From NCBI GenBank assembly GCA_903813345.2, contig CAIIXF020000434.1:1-13000 (forward strand): a stretch of DNA of 13,000 bases, in the 5' to 3' direction. A program made the position numbers and the translations under genes. This stretch comes from Owenia fusiformis (taxonomy: Eukaryota > Annelida > Polychaeta > Sabellida > Oweniidae). A model generated the notes under the pieces. That model did no database searches and was not told the DNA's origin. It worked only from the letters and a program-made list of their open reading frames with translations. Below are positions 7,276 through 13,000 of this stretch, piece by piece. Position 1 is the first letter of the stretch. Each line of letters begins with the position of its first letter.

Positions 7276-7765
7276 ATGTCCAACATGTGTCAGGGCACCT
7301 ACACATATCGTGGGAAGCGGGGTTAAACGGGGTACATAGCCTTACATGTATACCCTACATTAATACACTGTGTCCTATACATAGCTTGGGAAAGTTGGGT
7401 AAGCGGGGTACATACCTTTACATGTAAAGTATGTATAATTATTACTAAATTGTTTCAAGCTCCTACATGTATACATAAATATCGTGGTCGACGGGGTAAA
7501 CGGTGAACACTCAACATTGCTACACTGTGTCAGGCACCTATACACATCCTGAGAAGCGGGATAAACGGGCTACATAGCCTTACATGTATACCCTACATTG
7601 ATACACTGTGTCAGGCACCTATACATTGCCTGGAAAGCGGGGTAAGCGTGGTAAACAGGGTACATAGCCTTACTAGAATACTCTACATTGATACACTGTG
7701 TCAGGCACCTATACATAGCTTAGGAAGCGGGGTAAGTGGGGTAAGCGGGGTACATACCTATGTAA
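7276..7765 (+). repeat. Minisatellite, unit about 80-90 bp, about six copies
   Basis: The landmark TGTGTC starts at 7286, 7369, 7526, 7607 and 7697; the 157-bp gap corresponds to two units, the middle one badly degraded (7430-7490). A typical unit is TACACTGTGTCAGGCACCTA, then TACATAGCTTGGGAAGCGGG, then GTAAGCGGGGTACATAGCC, then a TACATGTATACCCTACATTG joint. The block GCGGGGTA(A) is itself duplicated within some units, for example near 7728-7750, which accounts for much of the length variation. It is unrelated in sequence to the 106-bp and 153-bp arrays on either side. Confidence 0.88.
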
Positions 7766-7777
7766 CGGTTTCTGGTT

Positions 7778-7829
7778 GTGGGGTTCAGAGGTCAAGCTGA
7801 TGATATCACATTAACACTCCAAACCCCAC
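7778..7829. repeat. Inverted repeat at the junction with the satellite
   Basis: GTGGGGTT at 7778-7785 pairs exactly with AACCCCAC at 7822-7829 around a 36-base loop, directly before the first satellite unit. It is the only non-repetitive sequence between the minisatellite and the satellite. It may mark an element boundary or insertion point, but a matching structure at the other end lies outside the window. Confidence 0.5.
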
Positions 7830-9871
7830 CTCTTCGGATGAGCGGTACGAAATTAATTTTTCTTTCGAAAATTGAAATTAATGGTATAAAATGATGTTAT
7901 AGTTCAAGTTGAACAGAGTCGTGATGTCTCGTGTCATCTCGGGATGACACGTCTTCAGAAGAATTAAAGACACTCTTAGGATGAGATCCTCTTCGGATGA
8001 GCGGTACGAAATAAATTTTTCTTTCAAAAATTGAAATTAATGGTATAAAATGATGTTATAGTTCAAGTTGAACAGAGTTGTGATGTCTCGTGTCATCTCG
8101 AGATGACACGTCTTCGGAAGAAGACACTCTTCGGATGAGATCCTCTTCGGTTGAGCGGTACGAAATAAATTTTTCTTCCGAAAGTTGAAATTAATGGTAT
8201 AAAATGATGTTATTGTTCAAGTTGAACAGAGTCGTGATGTCTCGTGTCATCTCGGGATGACACGTCTTCGGACGAGACACTATTCGGGTGAGATCCTCTT
8301 CGGATGAGCGGTACAAAATAAATTTTTCTTTCCAAAATTGAAATTAATGGTATAAAATGATGTTATAGTTCAAGTTGAACAGAGTCGTGATGTCTCGTGT
8401 CATCTCTGGATGACACGTCTTCGGAAGAAGACACTCTTCGGATGAGATCCTCTTCGGATGAGCGGTACGAAATAAATTTTTCTTTCGAAAGTTGAAATTA
8501 ATGGTATAAAATGATGTTATTGTTCAAGTTGAACAGAGTCGTGATGTCTCGTGTCATCTCGGGATGACACGTCTTCGGACGAGACACTATTCGGGTGAGA
8601 TCCTCTTGGAATGAGCGGAACGAAATAGATTTTTCTTTCGTAAATTGAAATTAATGGTATAAAATGATGTTATAGTTCAAGTTGAACAGAGTCGTGATGT
8701 CTTGTGTCATCTCGGGATGACACGTCTTCTGACGAGACACTATTTGGGTGAGATCCTCTTCGGATGAGCGGTACGAAATAAATTTTTCTTTCGAAAATTG
8801 AAATTAATGGTATAAAATGATGTTATAGTTCAAGTTGAACAGAGTCGTGATGTCTCGTGTCATCTGGGGATGACACGTCTTCGGAAGAAGACACTCTTCA
8901 GGATGAGATCCTCTTCGGATGAGCGGTACGAAATAAATTTTTCTTTCGAAAGTTGAAATTCATTGTATAAAATGATGTTATAGTTCAAGTTGAACAGAGT
9001 CGTGATTTCTCGTGTCATCTCGGGATGACACGTCTTCGGATGAGACACTCTTCGGATGAGATCCTCTGCGCATGAGCGGTACGAAATAAATTTTTCTTTC
9101 GAAAGTTGAAATTAATGGTATAAAATGATGTTATAGTTCAAGTTGAACAGAGTCGTGATGTCTCGTGTCATCTCGGGATGACACGTCTTCGGACGAGACA
9201 CTATTCGGGTGAGATCCTCTTCGGATGGGCGGTACGAAATAAATTTTTCTTTCGAAAATTGAAATGAATGGTATAAAATGATGTCATAGTTCAAGTTGAA
9301 CAGAGTCGTGATGTCTCTCGCATCTCGGGATGACACGTCTTCGGAAGAAGACTCTCTTAGGATGAGATCCTCTTCGGATGAGCGGTACGAAATAAATTTT
9401 TCTTTCGAAAGTTGAAATTCATTGTATAAAATGATGTTATAGTTCAAGTTGAACAGATTCGTGATGTCTCGTGTCATCTCGGGCTGACACGTCTTCGGAA
9501 GAAGACACTCTTAGGATGAGATCCTCTTCGGATGAGCGGTACGAAATAAATTTTTCTTTCGAAAGTTGAAATTCATTGTATAAAATGATGTTATAGTTCA
9601 AGTTAAACAGAGTCGTGATGTCTCGTGTCATCTCGGGATGACACGTCTTCGGATGAGACACTCTTCGGATGAGAACCTCTTCGGATGAGCGGTACGAAAT
9701 AAACTTTTCTTTCGAAAGTTGAAATTAATGGTATAAAATGATGTTATAGTTCAAGTTGAATAGAGTCGTGATGTCTCGTGTCATCTCGGGATGACACGTC
9801 TTCGGACGAGACACTATTCGGGTGAGATCCTCTTCGGATGAGCGGTACGAAATAAATTTTTCTTTCCAAAA

Positions 9872-10810
9872 TTGAAATTAATGGTATAAAATGATGTTAT
9901 AGTTCAAGTTGAACAGAGTCGTGATGTCTCGTGTCATCTCGGGATGACACGTCTTCGGAAGAAGACACTCTTAGGATGAGATCCTCTTCGGATGAGCGGT
10001 ATGAAATAAATTTTTCTTTCGAAAGTTGAAATTAATGGTATAAAATGATGTTATAGTTCAAGTCTTGTGTCATCTCGGGATGACACGTCTTCGGACGAGA
10101 CACATTTAGGATGACACACTCCTCGGATGAGCGCTATGAAATTAATTTTTTTTTTGAAAATTGAAATTAATGGTATAAAATGATGTTATAGTTCAAGTTG
10201 AACAGAGTCGTGATGTCTTGTGTCATCTCAGGATGACACGTCATCGGACGAGACACTCTTAAGATGACACCCTCCTCGGATGAGCGCTACGAAATAAATT
10301 TTTCTTTCAAAAATTGAAATTAATGGAATAAAATGATGTTACAGTTCAAGTTGAACAGAGTCGTGATGTCTCGTGTCATCTCGGGATGACACGTCTTCGG
10401 ACGAGACACTCTTAGGATGACACCCTCCTCGGATGAGCGCTACGAAATAAATTTTTCTTTCAAAAATTGAAATTAATGGAATAAAATGAAGTTATAGTTC
10501 AAGTTGAACAGAGTCGTGATGTCTCGTGTCATCTCCGGATGACACTTCTTCGGACGAGACTCATTTAGGATGACACCCTCCTCGGATGAGTGTTACGAAA
10601 TAAATTTTTCTTTCGAAAATTGAAATTAATGGTATAAAATGATGTTATAGTTCAAGTTGAACAGAGTCGTGATGTCTGGTGTCATCTCGGGATGACATGT
10701 CTCCGGACGAGACACATTTAGGATGACACCCTCCTCGGATGAGCGCTACGAAATAAATTTTTCTTTCGAAAATTGATATTAATGGTTTAAAATGATGTTA
10801 TAGTTCAAGT
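9872..10810 (+). repeat. First copy of a duplicated multi-unit block inside the satellite
   Basis: This block matches 11394-12295 with a constant offset of 1522 bp as far as the 37-base deletion in the second copy, and 1485 bp after it. Shared rare variants prove relatedness beyond ordinary unit similarity: the 135-bp short unit (9995 and 11517), TCTCAGGATGACACG with CTTAAGATGAC (10226 and 11748), ATCTCCGGATGACACTTC (10531 and 12053), GATGAGTGTTACG (10586 and 12108), and GATATTAATGGTTTAAAATG just after. Confidence 0.85.
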
Positions 10811-10927
10811 TTTGTAGCGCTCATCCGAAGAGGGTGTCATCCTAAGAGTGTCTCGTCCGAAGACGAAGGGATGACACGTCTCCGGACGAGACACATTTAG
10901 GATGACACCCTCCTCGGATGAGCGCTA
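10811..10927 (+). repeat. Inverted satellite fragment forming a long hairpin
   Basis: Within one unit, 10814-10865 is the reverse complement of the normal segment from CGTCTTCGGACGAG to GATGAGCGCTAC. It is followed about ten bases later by the same segment in normal orientation (10876-10927). The two halves can pair over about 50 bases with few mismatches. The unit interval rises to 179 bp here. It replaces the TGAACAGAGTCGTGATG part of the unit. This is the only reversed satellite piece I saw in the array. Confidence 0.85.
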
Positions 10928-11393
10928 AGAAATAAATTTTTCTTTCGAAAATTGAAATTAATGGTATAAAATGATGTTATAGTTCAAGTTGAACAGAGTC
11001 GTGATGTCTCGTGTCATCTCTGGATGACACGTCTTCGGACGAGACACTATTCGGGTGAGATCCTCTTCGGATGAGCGGTACGAAATAAATTTTTCTTTCG
11101 AAAATTGAAATTAATGGTATAAAATGATGTTATAGTTCAAGTTGAACAGAGTCGTGATGTCTCGTGTCATCTCGGGATGACACGTCTTCGGAAGAAGACA
11201 CTCTTAGGATGAGATCCTCTTCGGATGAGCGGTATGAAATAAATTTTTCTTTCGAAAGTTGAAATTAATGGTATAAAATGATGTTATAGTTCAAGTCTTG
11301 TGTCATCTCGGGATGACACGTCTTCGGACGAGACACATTTAGGATGACACCCTCCTCGGATGAGCGCTATGAAATTAATTTTTTTTTTGAAAA

Positions 11394-12295
11394 TTGAAAT
11401 TAATGGTATAAAATGATGTTATAGTTCAAGTTGAACAGAGTCGTGATGTCTCGTGTCATCTCGGGATGACACGTCTTCGGAAGAAGACACTCTTAGGATG
11501 AGATCCTCTTCGGATGAGCGGTATGAAATAAATTTTTCTTTCGAAAGTTGAAATTAATGGTATAAAATGATGTTATAGTTCAAGTCTTGTGTCATCTCGG
11601 GATGACACGTCTTCGGACGAGACACATTTAGGATGACACCCTCCTCGGATGAGCGCTATGAAATTAATTTTTTTTTTGAAAATTGAAATTAATGGTATAA
11701 AATGATGTTATAGTTCAAGTTGAACAGAGTCGTGATGTCTTGTGTCATCTCAGGATGACACGTCTTCGGACGAGACACTCTTAAGATGACACCCTCCTCG
11801 GATGAGCGCTACGAAATAAATTTTTCTTTCAAAAATTGAAATTAATGGAATAAAATGATGTTATAGTTCAAGTTGAACAGAGTCGTGATGTCTCGTGTCA
11901 TCTCGGGATGACACGTCTTCGGACGAGACACTCTTAGGATGACACCCTCCTCGGATGAGCGCTACGAAATAAATTTTTCTTTCAAAAATTGAAATTAATG
12001 GAATAAAATGAAGTTATAGTTCAAGTTGAACAGAGTCGTGATGTCTCGTGTCATCTCCGGATGACACTTCTTCGGACGAGACACATTTAGGATGACACCC
12101 TCCTCGGATGAGTGTTACGAAATAAATTTTTCTTCCGAAAATTGAAATTAATGGTATAAAATGATGTTATAGTTCAAGTTGAACAGAGTCGTGATGTCAC
12201 ATTTAGGATGACACCCTCCTCGGATGAGCGCTACGAAATAAATTTTTCTTTCGAAAATTGATATTAATGGTTTAAAATGATGTTATAGTTCAAGT
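11394..12295 (+). repeat. Second copy of the duplicated multi-unit satellite block
   Basis: This is the partner of 9872-10810. It differs in two informative ways. It has a 37-base deletion at about 12198 that removes exactly the hairpin-rich part of the unit (between GTGATGTC and ACATTTAGG). It also lacks the inversion that follows the first copy. The A-to-B class switch with a 135-bp unit occurs once more just before it (11228-11363), so that joint is present three times in the window. Confidence 0.83.
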
Positions 12296-13000
12296 TGAAC
12301 AGAGTCGTGATGTCTCGTGTCATCTCGGGATGACACGTCTTCGGACGAGACACTCTTAGGATGACACCCTCCTCGGATGAGCGCTACGAAATAAATTTTT
12401 CTTTCAAAAATTGAAATTAATGGAATAAAATGATGTTATAGTTCAAGTTGAACAGAGTCGTGATGTCTCGTGTTATCTCGGGATGACACGTCTTCGGACG
12501 AGACACATTTAGGATGAGACCCTCCTCGGATGAGCGCTAAGAAATAAATTTTTCTTTCGAAAATTGAAATTAATGGTATAAAATGATGTTATAGTTCAAG
12601 TTGAACAGAGTCGTGATGTCTCGTGTCATCTCGGGATGACACGTCTTCGGACGAGACACTCTTAGGATGACACCCTTCTCGGATGAGCGCTACGAAATAA
12701 ATTTTCTTTCAAAAATTGAAATTAATGGAATAAAATGATGTTATAGTTCAAGTTGAACAGAGTCGTGATGTCTCGTGTCATCTCGGGATGACACGTCTCC
12801 GGACGAGACACATTTAGGATGACACCCTCCTCGGATGAGCGCTAAGAAATAAATTTTTCTTTCGAAAATTGAAATTAATGGTATAAAATGATGTTATAGT
12901 TCAAGTTGAACAGAGTCGTGATGTCTCGTGTCATCTCGGGATGACACGTCTTCGGACGAGACACATTTAGGATGACACCCTCCTCGGATGAGCGCTACGA

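Larger units (their letters stand above)
7835..13000 (+). repeat. 153-bp satellite array, about 34 units, continuing past the right edge
   Basis: Units beginning at the AGCG(G/C)TACG landmark start at 7841, 8000, 8154, 8307, 8461, 8614, 8767, 8922, 9075, 9228, 9381 and so on to 12991. Most intervals are 153-154 bp. Exceptions are 159 at the left edge, 135 (three times), 179 (inversion) and 116. Two classes exist: class A (AGCGGTACG, with GAGATCCTCTTCGG before it), mainly 7841-10000, and class B (AGCGCTACG, with GACACCCTCCTCGG), mainly after 10130. Every normal unit holds the palindrome GTTCAAGTTGAAC and the hairpin CGTGTCATC-TCGG-GATGACACG. Many also hold CGTC-TTCG-GACG, and class A units with CTTTCGAAAG add a fourth dyad. 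Because 153 is a multiple of three, one minus-strand frame stays open through several units, but indels break it, so it is not called as a gene. Confidence 0.97.

Noticed and set aside
7051-7326. 91-codon plus-strand frame
   Set aside because: It begins with TTG rather than ATG, runs into the minisatellite and has no recognisable domain.
7835-13000. CRISPR-like regular repetition
   Set aside because: The whole 153-bp unit repeats head to tail with no unique spacers, and the setting is eukaryotic.
7835-13000. CENP-B box in the satellite (nTTCGnnnnAnnCGGGn)
   Set aside because: TTCGGATGAGCGGTA comes close, but the spacing and the final CGGG do not match in any unit I inspected.

Overview
The window looks like a stretch of an invertebrate animal nuclear genome. 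The evidence is AT-rich DNA, short GT-AG introns, a Kozak-like ATG in a CAAAATGGCGGC context, AATAAA signals, a TA-flanked miniature inverted-repeat element, and more than half the length in tandem or inverted repeats. Frequent TACATGTA-type words are compatible with a bivalve mollusc, but that is an impression and not a proof. I see no prokaryotic gene organisation, rRNA, tRNA, CRISPR array or virus genome.

Layout: (1) 1-747 is a tandem array with a unit of about 106 bp, entering from beyond the left edge. (2) 748-2246 is non-coding apart from short dyads. (3) 2247-4756 is the most structured part. Two inverted arms of about 240-250 bp and roughly 95% identity (2247-2487 and 4508-4756) enclose a small gene that can be rebuilt by eye from four exons (2286-2313, 2580-2861, 3225-3516, 3761-3791). 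It would encode 210 residues with half of a C2H2-type finger, a basic stretch and an acidic stretch. Exon 1, with its start codon and 5' splice site, lies inside the left arm. The right arm therefore carries an identical exon 1 in reverse, pointing back into the gene. A TA-flanked MITE (4121-4450) adjoins the right arm's tail, and a degraded third copy of the arm tip lies at 5058-5138. (4) 5611-5973 on the minus strand looks like the terminal exon of an unrecognised gene, with a stop codon and an AATAAA ten bases later. (5) 6472-6862 is a decayed, reverse-oriented version of the 1-747 array, so about 5.7 kb of sequence lies between inverted minisatellites. (6) 7276-7765 is a second minisatellite with a unit of about 80-90 bp. 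(7) From about 7835 to the right edge runs a satellite of about 34 units, period 153 bp, with two main sequence classes, a duplication at an offset of 1522 bp, a small internal inversion and recurrent deletions.

The only two protein-coding signals are the spliced plus-strand gene and the minus-strand terminal exon. Nothing links them functionally. The point most worth pursuing is the duplicated, inverted promoter-plus-first-exon around the small gene, which could drive convergent transcription and may mark the ends of a non-autonomous element or a captured gene. Long reading frames inside the three tandem arrays are by-products of the repeats and were not annotated as genes.
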